Source: Saccoglossus kowalevskii (Eukaryota > Hemichordata > Enteropneusta > Harrimaniidae). From it: a stretch of DNA of 24,489 bases. The notes under the pieces were generated by a model. It ran no database searches and was not told where the DNA came from. It worked only from the letters and a program-made list of their open reading frames with translations. The translations under genes and the position numbers were made by a program. The stretch's first letter is position 1, and the number at the start of each line of letters is the position of its first letter. The stretch covers positions 58,235-82,723 of the forward strand of contig NW_003155748.1 in assembly GCF_000003605.2 (NCBI RefSeq). The letters are read 5' to 3'. This document shows positions 1 to 10,083 of the stretch, piece by piece.

Positions 1-578
1 TTGTTCACGCACGTATTGTAACATCGCATCGTAATTACTGAAGAATAGCAGACAGGGTTATGAAACAAATAAACCTTTTATTACTGATGTGAAATGTTTA
101 CAAACTATTGTGAATACATAAACATATCCAAATGGCGATACATAAATAACAGACTGAAAATAAACTCTGGCCGACCTCATTAACATGATTTATTCACGCA
201 CCCACACACGTGACAAAATTACAAAAATAACGATGATGCAACAAGTTCCCATCGTCGACATGCCTCAGGTCGGCAAAATGTTTTTATTTCAACGACAGAA
301 AAATAATCCACATGCTGTGATGAAGGATGAAAAGAAAGTTGCAAGTTTACGACGTGATGTCTCAAAAGTGCTAGCTCCCGTTATGGATTCACAGTCAGCG
401 AAATGCTACGTTTTGAAACCAAAGCTAAGTGTTTCAAACCACTCTCCAAAGTATGGATCGTTGCAATATTGGATTCATCGTGAATGAAGAGAAAGCAGAA
501 CGTGTGCGCCACATGCTGCGTGGTTCATCTTACGTCGTTAAGTTCCAATGAGTTTTTACGTAAAAACACAAACAAAGC
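1..578. other. No recognisable gene (window start)
   Basis: The longest open frame, + 185-487 (100 codons), has no recognisable motif, no low-complexity bias and no convincing start context. TTTATT motifs near 76 and 187 could be minus-strand poly(A) signals (AATAAA) of a gene reading in from the right, but no minus-strand coding exon was found to support that. Confidence 0.4.
552..567. promoter_or_regulatory. 16-bp perfect palindrome containing TTACGTAA
   Basis: GTTTTTACGTAAAAAC equals its own reverse complement. The core TTACGTAA is the consensus of PAR-bZIP/NFIL3-type transcription factors (family knowledge). It lies 12 bp upstream of the histone-like stem-loop. Function is inferred only from the motif. 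Confidence 0.35.
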
Positions 579-594
579 GGCCCTTTTCAGGGCT
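579..594 (+). terminator. Histone-type mRNA 3' stem-loop (orphan)
   Basis: GGCCCT (579-584), loop TTTC (585-588), AGGGCT (589-594), followed by ACCACACA. This is the canonical 6-bp stem, 4-nt TTTC loop and ACCA flank of replication-dependent histone mRNAs, with one terminal G-U pair. It is recognised by SLBP and U7 snRNP processing in animals. A purine-rich downstream element is only weakly suggested (AAAATGAGAA at about 608). No H1, H2A, H2B, H3 or H4 C-terminus could be read in the 150 bases upstream in any + frame, so the host transcript is unknown. It could be a relic of a lost or retroposed histone gene. Confidence 0.55.
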
Positions 595-968
595 ACCACA
601 CACTCCAAAATGAGAACTACCGTAACAAACACACTATTTAAATAAATCGAACGCGTTCGTTTTTGACAAATAAAACTTTATTGTTGACCCCGTTCTTGGC
701 TAAAAATCACCCTGGGCGTTTAACCGAGGATGTCCCCAACATGTAACTTTTGTGAAAACAGGCGTGGGCACTTGCCCATGGAGGGGTGCGTGCCCGGGGT
801 AATACGGTAAATAAATAAATGGTTTTAATGTGATCTGTCATTGTTATGTTTATCCAGGCAAGGTTTCATATCATGATAGTACAGTAACACAATGACATTA
901 TATGGGTTGAACATTGATAGACATTTTCTCGTACCTGGAAGTCCCCAAAATGTACTCATGTTTGACTA

Positions 969-1350
969 TACATGTAAATTAGGCGAGTTCCCCCCTCTCC
1001 CTCTTCCTCTTCCTCTCCTGGATTTCCTCTCTTCTATGCATATACATGTATAACTTATTTTGACTATCATAGAATAGAATAGTGTTTTATTGATAATGTT
1101 TTCTACACTTCAATTTAGATTGTGAATGTCAATAAAGCTATACAAAAAAGGATTGTCAGTACATTGTATCCTTCTAACCAATGACAAGCCTTTGCATTTT
1201 TAGCGTGTGGTGTTATCGCCGCTTGAGACTCAATTTCGGCTTGTGTGCTGGTGACAACGCTCGGGGGGGCCTCCCACTTGAATCATTGGAAATATTACTT
1301 ATTTTAACAAATAGAAACACCTCTGTAATTTACGTAAGCTCATACATGTA
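969..1350. repeat. Cluster of TACATGTA octamers
   Basis: Perfect TACATGTA palindromes at 969-976, 1043-1050 and 1343-1350. They are the first three of eleven copies read in the window. Confidence 0.8.
1188..1236 (+). repeat. Diverged interspersed repeat, copy 1
   Basis: From GCCTTTGCATTTT to CTCAATTT this matches 6150-6196 in the same orientation with a handful of substitutions. The flanks do not align. It is probably a fragment of an old dispersed element. Confidence 0.55.
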
Positions 1351-1769
1351 TGCTTTATATGCTTTATATACATACTAAGAAATACTGTATACCTTTGACC
1401 AGTATTTTCTCTATATTTATATAGTTTAATCTATTATTAGAGCACAGAGTTAAACAAGACATGTCATTTGAAGTGTGAGTGTATGCTTCGTAGCAAGATC
1501 TGACTTCTCTACGCATTTGCTTGGCAGTTTCAATTTTATTGGTAATAAAACTTTATGCTTCTAACATCCTGGTTGCTGTGTGTCTACTGATTTTGTAATC
1601 TAAACATTAATTTGTTTACATATATCCCGGTAAATTGAACAAAAGTTGTGTTCTCATACAGCTCCTTCGTGCAAAGAGGTCAACAACCTTAGCCTTTGCT
1701 GAGAAAATGTGCAGAATTGCTAACTATGTGTACATCCTAAATCTAACCTGTTTTCAAGACCCTGGCTAA

Positions 1770-1963
1770 TACTTTAAAGGGGTTAATTATTCACTTATTT
1801 CGCTGACTGAAAAATGCGCTAAATTAAAACCCAGTGACTATGTAAAATTTAGCATAGAACACATTATCTCAATGATAAACCGTGAATTTAAAACCCATTG
1901 AATATGCCTGAAATGGTAAATCAGCGAAATTTAAACCCAGTGAAAATTAGTCATTTTACAGTA
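1770..1963. mobile_element. MITE-like element, TACTGTAAA family, copy 1
   Basis: About 194 bp, nearly identical to 12118-12329. The ends are inverted relatives of each other: TACTTTAAAGGGGTTAATTA at the left, and the right end reads TACTGTAAAATGACTAATTT on the other strand. Relative to copy 2 it lacks about 16 bp just inside the left terminal repeat. There is no coding capacity, so it is non-autonomous. TA at both ends fits a TA target-site duplication. Confidence 0.75.
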
Positions 1964-2132
1964 TTTAGTGTGTAGTACAGTGCTTAGCTTAGGCTGAGTG
2001 TCTACTGTGGCAGCCTTTGGAATGGGAATATTACGCACATGATTAAATATACGCAATTTTTCATTTACAAAATTCCTGAGTTAATAGATGTAGCCTAAAC
2101 ATGACTAAACCCTGTGTCACATTTACCTCTAT

Positions 2133-2180
2133 GCACGGTTACTAAAACCTAACATGTTCTATGCTAAACCCTAACCGTGC
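2133..2180. repeat. Inverted repeat GCACGGTTA / TAACCGTGC
   Basis: Nine-base perfect arms (2133-2141 and 2172-2180) flank a 30-base centre that itself contains AAACCTAA and AAACCCTAA. It may be a hairpin or a short transposon relic. Confidence 0.4.
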
Positions 2181-3066
2181 TCTATGGCATGACTAAGGCC
2201 TGTCCAAATTTTGTTTGTTCAATAAACAAGATTAAATTTTGGTTAACTTTCAAACACTCAAGATCTCATTATTTAGGCCACCTGTCAGTTTTATCATACT
2301 GTAATTATGACAGCCTTATTTGGGGATTGAAATTAGGCTCAGCCCAGGCATGACTAATTTAGACCAATTTAAATATTGACCCTGACCCAAATTTTCAAAA
2401 TTGAGCCCAGGTTTATTTTTAGCGGCTAAAGTGGCTTCCCCATTGTCCCTTTTACAGTCACCAGTGATGAATTGTCTATAACCAATAATTTCTCTTTCTC
2501 AACCAGTGGCTAAATCAAAGAATGAGAAATTGGTCACCATTTAAAATACTATCAACAGAAATGAAACATCAGGAAAAATGTACCATGATATATCCACTCT
2601 ATGAATAGCATATGTACTTAAATAAATGACAGAAATGTGTTTACGGTCAAAATAAATTATATTATTAAAGATTCATTTCAAAACATGCAATGTAAATATA
2701 GTTATACATGTTGTCTATAAAGTAGTAGCATTTATCAAATATGTTATAATTGTGTATGAAAAAGTAGTAATAGCCACCATGGCTGAAACTATTACACTTA
2801 GCAGAAACTCTCATTTATGTATCCAACAGCTCCTTGTGGTTTTTTTACACATAGGTGTAAAATAATTATGAATGGTGTATGCAAGAATAATTTAAATTAT
2901 TATTATTACAGTACATGTACTATAGGTATTTTTTAAAAGTTTCTTTGCTTTAAAAATACATTGTATCGGTACTTGTAATTTATTATATATATATAGATTT
3001 TTGCTATATCTTATAAATAAAAATAATTAGCATTTGGTAATTGAAGTTTGTTGTTTTGTTTTTCAG

Positions 3067-3199
3067 ATGAAAAGCAATGTAATAACTATGAATACAAAGA
3101 CGAAGGTTCCACTAGATCATTTATTCTGCTGGCTTTGATATTTCTATCAGCTGTGGTTATTATGAGTGGAGTGTACTGGAGCTTTCCTAAATTAGAATC
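3067..3199 (+). CDS. TMEM41B: TMEM41B exon: N-terminal cytosolic tail and first TM
   Basis: The acceptor is a T-rich tract ending TTTTTCAG and the donor is GTAAGT at 3200. The exon is entered in phase 1, so the first two bases finish a codon. It reads a polar stretch (EKQCNNYEYKDEGSTRS) and then a hydrophobic helix (FILLALIFLSAVVIMSGVYW) ending FPKLES. There is no in-frame ATG before the helix. The ATG that begins the exon is out of frame, so an upstream exon must supply the start. Confidence 0.9.
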
Positions 3200-6100
3200 G
3201 TAAGTTTACTGAGTATTTTAATTGTGCCACTCGCTGTGTGTACATGATGCAGTTTAGACATGAATTGATACTTAAGATCATGTGACCTCAACTATATGTC
3301 CAGACGCAGATTTGAAATCAAACTGTGAGCAAAATAAAATGGGAGAATATTTAGATATTGCAATTACTTAATTGCTAATTAAACAATCTTTTTGCTGGGG
3401 TACATTTCATAGTAACAAATATATTGATTATTTTCTGATCTGTTTTTTTCCAAATTGCAAATTGATCAATACTATTAGAGGCAAATTGCATATAAAATTG
3501 TAATTGGAAAGGGACCCCTTTCGGTCACACTGCAGAGGTTAAGAGTCCCCCCCCCCCAATTGACTGATTGTTCTACAAGAAACATGTTAACATCTTGATA
3601 TTTCAGATGCAATGCTCTTTGTATTATTATCGCCCGACACTGATTCACTGACAGGATGAGATACATTTTCAATCAATCAATTGTTCTACTGCAAACGCAA
3701 TTTATCACTCTGATTTGAAATATCATGGTAGCAATTCTTGTATGCCTGTTCAAAACAATAATTAAATATGGCTTATAGTAAAATGCATAGAAGTGTGCCA
3801 CCAAGAGTTGACAAGGTGTATATTCTGTTTTATGTTGAGAGAATTGTGGTCAGTCAGACTTTGCTTAGGTTGTCAACTGGCGACCTAGATAATTTTTTAT
3901 TTACCATTGATTAAATTTAATGGCATGGTAACGAAAATGATCGCAATCTAGAGGGAGGGAGGCATTTACCCATAAAGTATATTATGTTTTATTTCATTGC
4001 AGACATGAAGCTGAAAAAATCAAATTACCACAAAATATAGATGATGCAAAAGGCTTGGGACAAGTTCTCTCATTATATAAAGACAAGTACTACTTGACAG
4101 TATTGTGTGGTTATTTCATGACCTATATATTGTATCCTTTTTTGTATAGCATACTGTTTAGTCATCGCCCAATTCGCACAGTTTCGCTGAAGTCAACCAT
4201 TTTGTGGCCATCCTATGTCCATGTTAGGAAACGCTGCATTTGACGTCAGTTATATTGAATGTTTAAATTTGGCACGCCAAAGAGCTGGATCCTTCAATCA
4301 GCGTTCTTGTAACAACAACTCACATCTAGTCTTGTAATACACCATAGCGTAACTGACAAAAACAGCTTCGCGTTTGATTTCTCATGGAAACTCATCACAA
4401 TGCTTAACGTCGTGTTCTATTTACCATTGCACCACTGTGTTTGATTTTGTCGACAGTGAATACAGGGCTATAGTTTATAGGAATTATGGTATAATGGTGA
4501 GACAAAGGCCCAATAAATGAATCTTGACTTGTGAAGATGATCAATGTCATTTTTTTTTAGTGATACAATGTATACAATCTACAGGTGCATCAACACAATA
4601 CATTTTGTCTTTTTGTTCATAACTAAAAATAACTCAATAATCCATCATTTTTTAGCTCCGCTGTTGACTTTGTCGAGAGGAGCTTATCATATGAGTGATT
4701 GTCCGTCGGTGTTCGTGTCAATGTTTTACTTTTTCGACTTCTTCTTGAAAACTACAAGCCTGAATGCTTTGATACTTGGTGTATATGTACCTTGGGTAGA
4801 CCTCTCTTAGGTTTGTTCATTTTATGATGATATCTTAAATTCTCTAATTTTGATGAATATTTGTAATTTTTGGTAAAAAGTGATATTTTCAACTTCTTGT
4901 TAAAAACCACAAGTCTAATTGTTTTGATATTACATATATAGGGTACTACATGTGGACCTTTCTCAGATTTGTTCATTTCGTGATGATATCTTCAATTATC
5001 TAATTTTGATGAATATTTATGTCATTTTTTGGTAAAAAGTGATATTTTTGAATTCTTGTTGAAAACAGCAAGTCCGATTGCTATACATACTATACATATT
5101 GTTTATATTCTAATGATATCTTCTGTTCTTTAATTGAAATGTGCCTTGCTAACAGCGGAGCTATCTCAGCCGAGAGGCTGCTTGTTTTAATATAAAATTT
5201 TCATTTAAATTCAGACACTAAGAAACTTTAAACCCTTTAAGTGCCAAGATAAATTGTTGTCATCATTCGGCATAAAATTACCAAAATATTTAGCAAGTCT
5301 ATTTGTAATCATAACAACGTGTTTTCCTTGATGGTCTTTCTCAGCTTACAGACGTTTGCCATTCCTGGCTCTATATTTCTTAGTATTTTGTCAGGCTTTT
5401 TGTTCCCATTTCCTTTAGCTTTATTTCTTGTCTGTTTGGTAAGTCAAAGTTTTGTATTTCCTGATAATAAAGTAAACATGCGATTATTCTGTGTGTATTC
5501 ATTTACATGTTCACATGTAAACAAGACAAATATTTTACATACGTTGTATTCAAGGGCTTGTTTAGCACATCGCAACACCACCTCGGTTTCAGTGTTGTGT
5601 CATCATTCCTACTTACAACAGGTGTCATGCCATTTTTTGACCAAAAAAATAATGGTTGTAAATTGAAAAAAATGAAGGTATTCCTGCCAATCAGATTGTT
5701 TTATCACTATAGAAACTGTTGTATAAATAATATAATTTTCATAATTGGATTCATTATCTCAAAATAGTTATGTGGCATATGACAAAATGTTGTTAATTGT
5801 TAACTAATTGCTCATTGAACATTCCTACATTTGGACATTAAATATTTATAGAAATATTAAATAATAGACCATTTTTCGTTCACCACAAGATCCTGCATTA
5901 TGCGTTGTAGTGATGACAAAACAGCACATGGAATTTGACAAACACAAAAGTACATGTACAATGTATTTTGGAACACAGTCCCTCAACAAGTTGTTGAGAG
6001 ACTGTGTCCACGCTTATTAATGTACTATACACATTTGATGATAGTCAGTTTTGATGATAAAAGATATCTTGAAGCAGGGGAGTCGTCACCTGTGCATGCA

Positions 6101-9100
6101 TCAAATGGCCATAGCGTGTCATTGTTTACAAACAAGCATCTATCCATGAGCCTTTGCATTTTAGCATGTGTTTTTATCGTCGCTTGGGACTCAATTCGTG
6201 CACGTCCGCAGGTGACGACCTTCCCGGTTATACTTAACGCAATACTCCCCTCTAGAAGATTCAAAATCAAATCATCCGATTTTTGCAGCAGGCATTCAGT
6301 CCGTACCATTCACACAATCAGCAAGGTCTTGTAGTGAATGAAGAATCGCCTATTCGTAATGGACATCAACTTTCCTTTCTTTAAATGTAATTTTATTTTC
6401 ATTTTTATTTGACAGTGCTCAGCTATTGGTGCTACCAACTGTTACCTTTTATTTTATTTAGCTGGTAGAAATCTTGTACAAAAATACATCCCTGAGAAAG
6501 TAGCGGAATGGGCAGCTACTGTAAGTATTGCACATATTGTCAAACCATGCTACAACTAAGTTGCATAATATGGGTGTATAGTGTTTATAGCGTGCAGATC
6601 TCCACTCTAAGTCTGAGACCACATATTAATTTTCCATAAAAAAATAAAAACAAGCATATGTAAGCAACAAACTTCAGAGCTTTGCCTGTATATGTATGTA
6701 TGTATGTATGTATGTATAGTTGGAAGATGGTATATTGCCCATGAAGCAAAAAATTATACTATTATAACTGTTTATGTGATTTTATTTTTGTGTAATTAGC
6801 AGAAATACAATTTTGCCTGGTAACATACTTGATGTTGAGGGCGCTGTTGCTAAATTGCCAAACTGCAACAACTGTCTTATCATCTAACTAGCATCAACTT
6901 CAGAATTGATCGTGTGTGTGTGATGATAAATGGTAAACCAGGAAAACAAGACCAAAATAAATTTTAAAAACCAATTTTGTTTGTTATATTGCGTCTTAAT
7001 TGTTGAGAGCTTCTTAGGGCCCTCTCACCCATAACTCAAATCCCGACCTTTCCCCTCCATTTAAATTATTTATACCCCTCTTCAAGACATGTACTGTGGA
7101 ATACTTTATTTTCGCTGGAATTAATTTTCGCTGAAAAGGCTTTTTGGGCGTTTTGTATGGAATTTATTTTCACTATTTGTTTTATGAGTTTAATGTGAAA
7201 TATAGGAAAAAAAGTACATTCGCTGGATTTTATTTTCATGTAATCATCCCTAGCGAAAATAAATTCCAAGCGAAAATAAAGTATTCTACAGTATATTTAT
7301 CTTGAGGGGCATACACAATTACATTAAGGAGTTAGGAGTGAGGGGCCTTGGTGAACTCTTTACTTATCACTTTACTGTGCATGTTGCGTTTGGTACGAAA
7401 TTTAAGTTTTAATATTTTCGAAGCTTTAGTTACAAGTAAACATTCTATCATACATTTACATAACCAGACTGAATTAGTGACACACTAAAGACAATGCATT
7501 TAATTTGCGTACTAAGTTGAAGATGTTTCTCATATTATAGGATCTTGAATAAATTGGTTGCAGGATATCTTGTAGATTTTGTTACCATTCACTGTTCATG
7601 AAATTGTCAGTTTCTGGGAGACAGTCTACCCCTTTTTTCACAGAATAACAGTCCTTGTAGATCAGATACTTGCATATTTATAAAGTATGATATCAATGCT
7701 GTTCATTTGATAATGTCGTTAGTGACCCTCTGACTTTTACATGTTTCCATAAAATCAACTCTTAAAAGTTGCAATGGGTTATATCTCCAGAACATAAAAA
7801 ATACAAAGCAAATAAAATAAAAACACACAATAATTTTAGTTGTCCTTGCATTTATGCTGATTTACCAAATAGATGTTATTTCGTATAAGTACTTATACCA
7901 AGTTTCCCTATTTTGATCTTACACCCACAATCACTGTAAACATTGCCCACAGTCATGCAATTATGATTCAGTTAGATATTTGAGCTACTTTATTTAGTTT
8001 CAGTACCAGATATAAAACTTTGTTTCAGCCAATCAGTTTGCTAGATTCAGACTAACCATCTTACCGGTATAATGTTTGTATAACATTAATTTCGAAAATG
8101 TTTTGTGGTTGTTTCAGCATACGATAATTCCAAAGAAAGCAGGAACCTTCCTTTTTAAAAACATTTTATGTGCACTTTATGATTGTCTGAAAGTGGAAAT
8201 TATAGTTTATTTCATCCATTGTGTTAATTTCTTACAACCACATTGACATTAACTTATGTTCAATATTATAATTATTTCAGGTGGGGAGACATCGAGATCA
8301 TTTATTAAATTATATCATATTTTTAAGGATAACTCCATTTTTACCAAACTGGTTTATTAATATTACATCACCTGTTATAAATGTACCACTTAGTCCATTT
8401 TTCTTTGGCACATTTCTTGGTAAGTACTATTATTTGTTTGAAGTGAGTTTAGTTATTAGTCCCCGTTCGAACGAAGTCCGAAAATGGGGACTTATAATTC
8501 GGTCTCCGTCCGTGCGTCCGTCCGGAGTCATATCTCAGAGTCCCTTGGACCGATTCCGTTCATTCTTTGCATGTGCCTAGTACATGCAGTGGTTTAGCGA
8601 TTCGATTCAAAATGTTGTATTTTGGACATGCTTTGTCAGTTTTCATTCAAACTTGGTACATAGATTATACATGTTAGGATACATGTCCATGATGATTTAT
8701 TTCACAATTGGATCAAAGATGGCTGACTGGCAGGCATCTTGTTTTTGTTTTTTTATGCGGTATCTTGGACGTGCTGTCAGTTTTCATTCAAATTTGGCAC
8801 ATACATGTACTTTATACATGTTAGGATGCATATCCATGACAATTTGTTTCAAAATCTGGTCAAGGATGGCCGATTGACAGCCATCTGACTTTTTGGCCTT
8901 ACTACTATATTTCCACAATTTATGTACCATTTTCATTCGTATTTGGCACATACATCATACATATCAGTGTGTTTCATAATCAGATCAAAGATGGCTGAAT
9001 AACGGCTGTTTTTATTTAGGCCATATTACTATGACACGAAACACGTGTTTTGATGTAAATAAACAATCTGTTGTATACGCCACTTGGAACTCAAGTTTCA

Positions 9101-9861
9101 AGGACACGCTCGCGACAACCCCTCCGCTTTAATATGACGAGCACAAAGAGAACTTAACGGGGACTGTGTCATTTTCAATGACTTGTTTTACATTCAATAG
9201 TTTTCACCAAACCTTCTCCAGTGGTAGTCATTACTGCTGTTAGTTCATGTCAGTCTGTTCATTGGATGTTCCATGATCAATGCAACTCACAACACATACA
9301 ATGACAGAATGAAATGATGATTTTTGCGATGATTGCTGCCCTGATAGATGGTACTTTTCAAAGACTTTCACAAATTTCCGTCTGTATTTTTTTTTTTATT
9401 TCATACAAATATAATTTATACTTAACCATTTTAATAGAAGCCGCATCCCCTCTGTTGCATTGTACCATTTTAATAGAAGCCGCATCCCCTCTGTTGCATT
9501 GTACCATTTTAATAGAAGCCGCATCCCCTCTGTTGCATTGTACCATTTTAATAGAAGCCGCGGCTTCTAATACAGATTTTACAGTACTTCATAAACACAC
9601 CTTGAGTTGGGAAAGTTTTGCTCTGTATTTTTCCATTCAGTTAATATCTCAAGTACACTAATAAACTTGTTTGTCTTTCTATTTACTGTAGGTGTGGCTC
9701 CCCCATCATTTGTAGCAATACAAGCTGGTACAACATTACATCAATTGATGACAGCCAGCGATGCAGTGTCATGGAAATCAGTCATTATTCTTGCTGTGTT
9801 GGCTGCACTGTCTTTGGTACCTGTGTTATTTAAACAGAAACTAAAGAAGAAGTTTGAATAA
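3067..9861 (+). CDS. TMEM41B: TMEM41B orthologue, six exons, 5' exon missing
   Basis: Six exons (3067-3199, 4003-4131, 5345-5438, 6416-6520, 8281-8419, 9692-9861) join in one frame to a natural TAA and give about 256 residues; vertebrate TMEM41B is about 290. Every junction has GT-AG ends. Intron phases are 1 (upstream), 2, 2, 0, 0 and 1. The product has a first hydrophobic segment, then the VTT/DedA core with FAIPGSIFLSILSG and the hallmark RITPFLPNWFINITSP, then a C-terminal hydrophobic helix and a lysine-rich tail ending KKKFE. The family comprises ER multi-pass scramblases that act with VMP1 in autophagosome formation, lipid droplet and lipoprotein handling; that role is family knowledge. 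B is preferred over the TMEM41A paralogue from motif wording and C-terminal ending, recalled rather than aligned. The introns are full of repeats, and there are no internal stops in the exons. Confidence 0.93.
3547..3557. repeat. Homopolymer C11
   Basis: Run of eleven C in the first TMEM41B intron in this window. Confidence 0.85.
4003..4131 (+). CDS. TMEM41B: TMEM41B exon: amphipathic linker and start of VTT region
   Basis: The acceptor is TTTCATTGCAG and the donor is GTATCC at 4132, with phase 2 on both sides (129 nt). It reads through LPQNIDDAKGLGQVLSLYKD and into CGYFMTYI, the DDAK..G.VLS.YKD signature placed before the second membrane segment in TMEM41 proteins. Choosing this donor creates TYIFLQTF across the junction, which is the expected family wording. 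Confidence 0.9.
4651..5185. mobile_element. Hairpin-ended non-autonomous element with internal tandem repeats (E1)
   Basis: A 13-bp perfect terminal inverted repeat: TAGCTCCGCTGTT (4653-4665) and AACAGCGGAGCTA (5151-5163). The left end also folds as AGCTCC...GGAGCT (4654-4684), and the right end is followed by AGCC-gaga-GGCT (5168-5179). A TCCGTCGGTGTTCGT segment lies inside the left end. The body holds about three diverged copies of a roughly 150-170 bp unit (CTTCTTG.TAAAAACTACAAG, GATGATATCTT, TTTGATGAATATTT, TTTGGTAAAAAGTGATATTT). It sits in the TMEM41B intron at 4132-5344. No protein is encoded. Confidence 0.72.
5345..5438 (+). CDS. TMEM41B: TMEM41B exon: VTT core, first re-entrant segment
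   Basis: The acceptor is TTTCTCAG and the donor is GTAAGT at 5439 (94 nt, exits in phase 0). It encodes LQTFAIPGSIFLSILSGF followed by LFPFPLALFLVCL. The FAIPGS segment is the conserved proline-containing re-entrant element of the DedA/VTT fold. The longer open frame continuing past 5438 is intron read-through. Confidence 0.92.
6150..6196 (+). repeat. Diverged interspersed repeat, copy 2
   Basis: Matches 1188-1236 in the same orientation (GCCTTTGCATTTTAGC.TGTG...TATCG.CGCTTG.GACTCAATT). Confidence 0.55.
6416..6520 (+). CDS. TMEM41B: TMEM41B exon: VTT middle segment
   Basis: The acceptor is ATTTGACAG and the donor is GTAAGT at 6521. It is a 35-codon phase-0 exon. It reads CSAIGATNCYLLFYLAGRN and then LVQKYIPEKVAEWAAT. 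The small-residue helix CSAIGA and the AGR followed by a basic/acidic loop match the central part of TMEM41B, and the exon length equals the corresponding vertebrate segment as I recall it. Confidence 0.9.
6691..6718. repeat. Microsatellite (TATG)n
   Basis: About six to seven copies of the tetranucleotide TATG in the intron after the 6416-6520 exon. Confidence 0.9.
7092..7293. mobile_element. MITE-like element, TACTGT...TTTTCGCT family
   Basis: About 202 bp with long terminal inverted repeats: the left end is TACTGTGGAATACTTTATTTTCGCT, and the right end read on the minus strand is TACTGTAGAATACTTTATTTTCGCT. Similarity runs about 40 bp inward with few mismatches. The AATAAAATTTTCGC-like blocks are repeated inside. 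There are no open frames of note. It lies in the TMEM41B intron at 6521-8280. The shared TACTGT terminus links it to 1770-1963, 12118-12329 and 12492-12619. Confidence 0.78.
8281..8419 (+). CDS. TMEM41B: TMEM41B exon: second re-entrant segment with RITPFLPNW motif
   Basis: The acceptor is TTATTTCAG and the donor is GTAAGT at 8420 (139 nt, exits in phase 1). It begins VGRHRDHLLNYIIFLRI, continues TPFLPNWFINITSPVINVPL and ends FFFGTFLG. The R..P..PN....N motif is the most diagnostic signature of the VTT family. A repeat element starts only 39 bp beyond the exon. Confidence 0.94.
8458..9165. mobile_element. Hairpin-ended non-autonomous element with internal tandem repeats (E2)
   Basis: A 10-bp perfect terminal inverted repeat: AGTCCCCGTT (8458-8467) and AACGGGGACT (9156-9165). 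The left end also folds AGTCCCC...GGGGACT (8458-8492) with GTTCGAAC inside. A run of CCGTCCGTGCGTCCGTCCGG follows at about 8504. Inside are about three diverged repeats carrying TCAGTTTTCATTCAAACTTG, GGCACATACAT, TACATGTTAGGATACAT and CAAAGATGGCTGA. The element begins 39 bp after the exon at 8281-8419 and inflates that intron. The short open frames across it are chance. Confidence 0.75.
9039..9050. promoter_or_regulatory. Palindromic E-box AAACACGTGTTT
   Basis: Twelve-base perfect palindrome with a CACGTG core (the bHLH consensus) inside element E2. No evidence of function beyond the motif. Confidence 0.25.
9426..9567. repeat. 39-bp tandem repeat, 3.6 copies
   Basis: Units begin CCATTTTAATAGAAGCCG and end CCTCTGTTGCATTGTA. 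Three complete copies appear identical and a fourth breaks off at AGAAGCCG. The array ends in the palindrome GAAGCCGCGGCTTC (9554-9567). Because 39 is a multiple of three, open frames appear on both strands (TILIEAASPLLHC on +). These are not taken as genes. It lies in the last TMEM41B intron. Confidence 0.9.
9692..9861 (+). CDS. TMEM41B: TMEM41B terminal coding exon
   Basis: The acceptor is TATTTACTGTAG, and the first two bases complete a split Gly codon. The exon reads VAPPSFVAIQAGTTLHQL, a linker, the hydrophobic helix SVIILAVLAALSLVPVLF and the basic tail KQKLKKKFE before TAA at 9859-9861. The APPSF..I.AGTTL motif is typical of TMEM41. AATAAA overlaps the stop (9857-9862) and is too close to serve it. 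No convincing poly(A) signal was placed in the next 200 bp. Confidence 0.92.
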
Positions 9862-10083
9862 ATGCAAGAAGTCTATGAACACTGCGCTGTCAATGTTATT
9901 TTAAATATCAGTGGATTTCCCCCATTAAGTGGAAGGGTTTGGTTCTAATAATCTCAGGAGTTAACTTATTTTAGTGTCCGTTCTAACCACGGCCATATGT
10001 TAGCCACATTTTTGCATCAGCAACTCGTATATCTAGCAGCCTCCAGTAGTGAGTATTTAAAGTTGCTTTTTGAGAGCATTTTT

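Larger units (their letters stand above)
601..3066. other. TMEM41B upstream flank or first intron, no exon identified
   Basis: AT-rich DNA with repeats (listed separately). It should hold, or be spliced across by, the missing start of TMEM41B. I looked for an ATG exon ending one base into a codon at a GT donor and found none convincing. A short ATG at 779 (MEGCVPG, followed by GTAATA) exits in the wrong phase. Confidence 0.4.

Noticed and set aside
185-487. 100-codon + frame as the histone gene for the stem-loop
   Set aside because: Its sequence has none of the recognisable histone core or tail motifs, and it ends 90 bases before the stem-loop.
2165-2177. Telomere-like CTAAACCCTAACC
   Set aside because: Only one to two units inside a short inverted repeat; no array.
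3067-3137. ATG at 3067 as the TMEM41B start
   Set aside because: That ATG is in a different frame (MKSNVITMN...) from the conserved membrane helix and soon reaches a stop.
8458-8480. tRNA gene suggested by GTTCGAAC
   Set aside because: No cloverleaf or A-box partner. The string is the loop of the E2 end hairpin.
8281-8877. Open frames running past 8419 into the repeat
   Set aside because: The donor GTAAGT at 8420 and the family alignment end the exon there. The rest is element E2.
9358-9661. Open frames over the 39-bp repeat (TILIEAASPLLHC and its reverse)
   Set aside because: Frames are kept open by a 39-bp period on both strands inside an intron. There is no start context or similarity.
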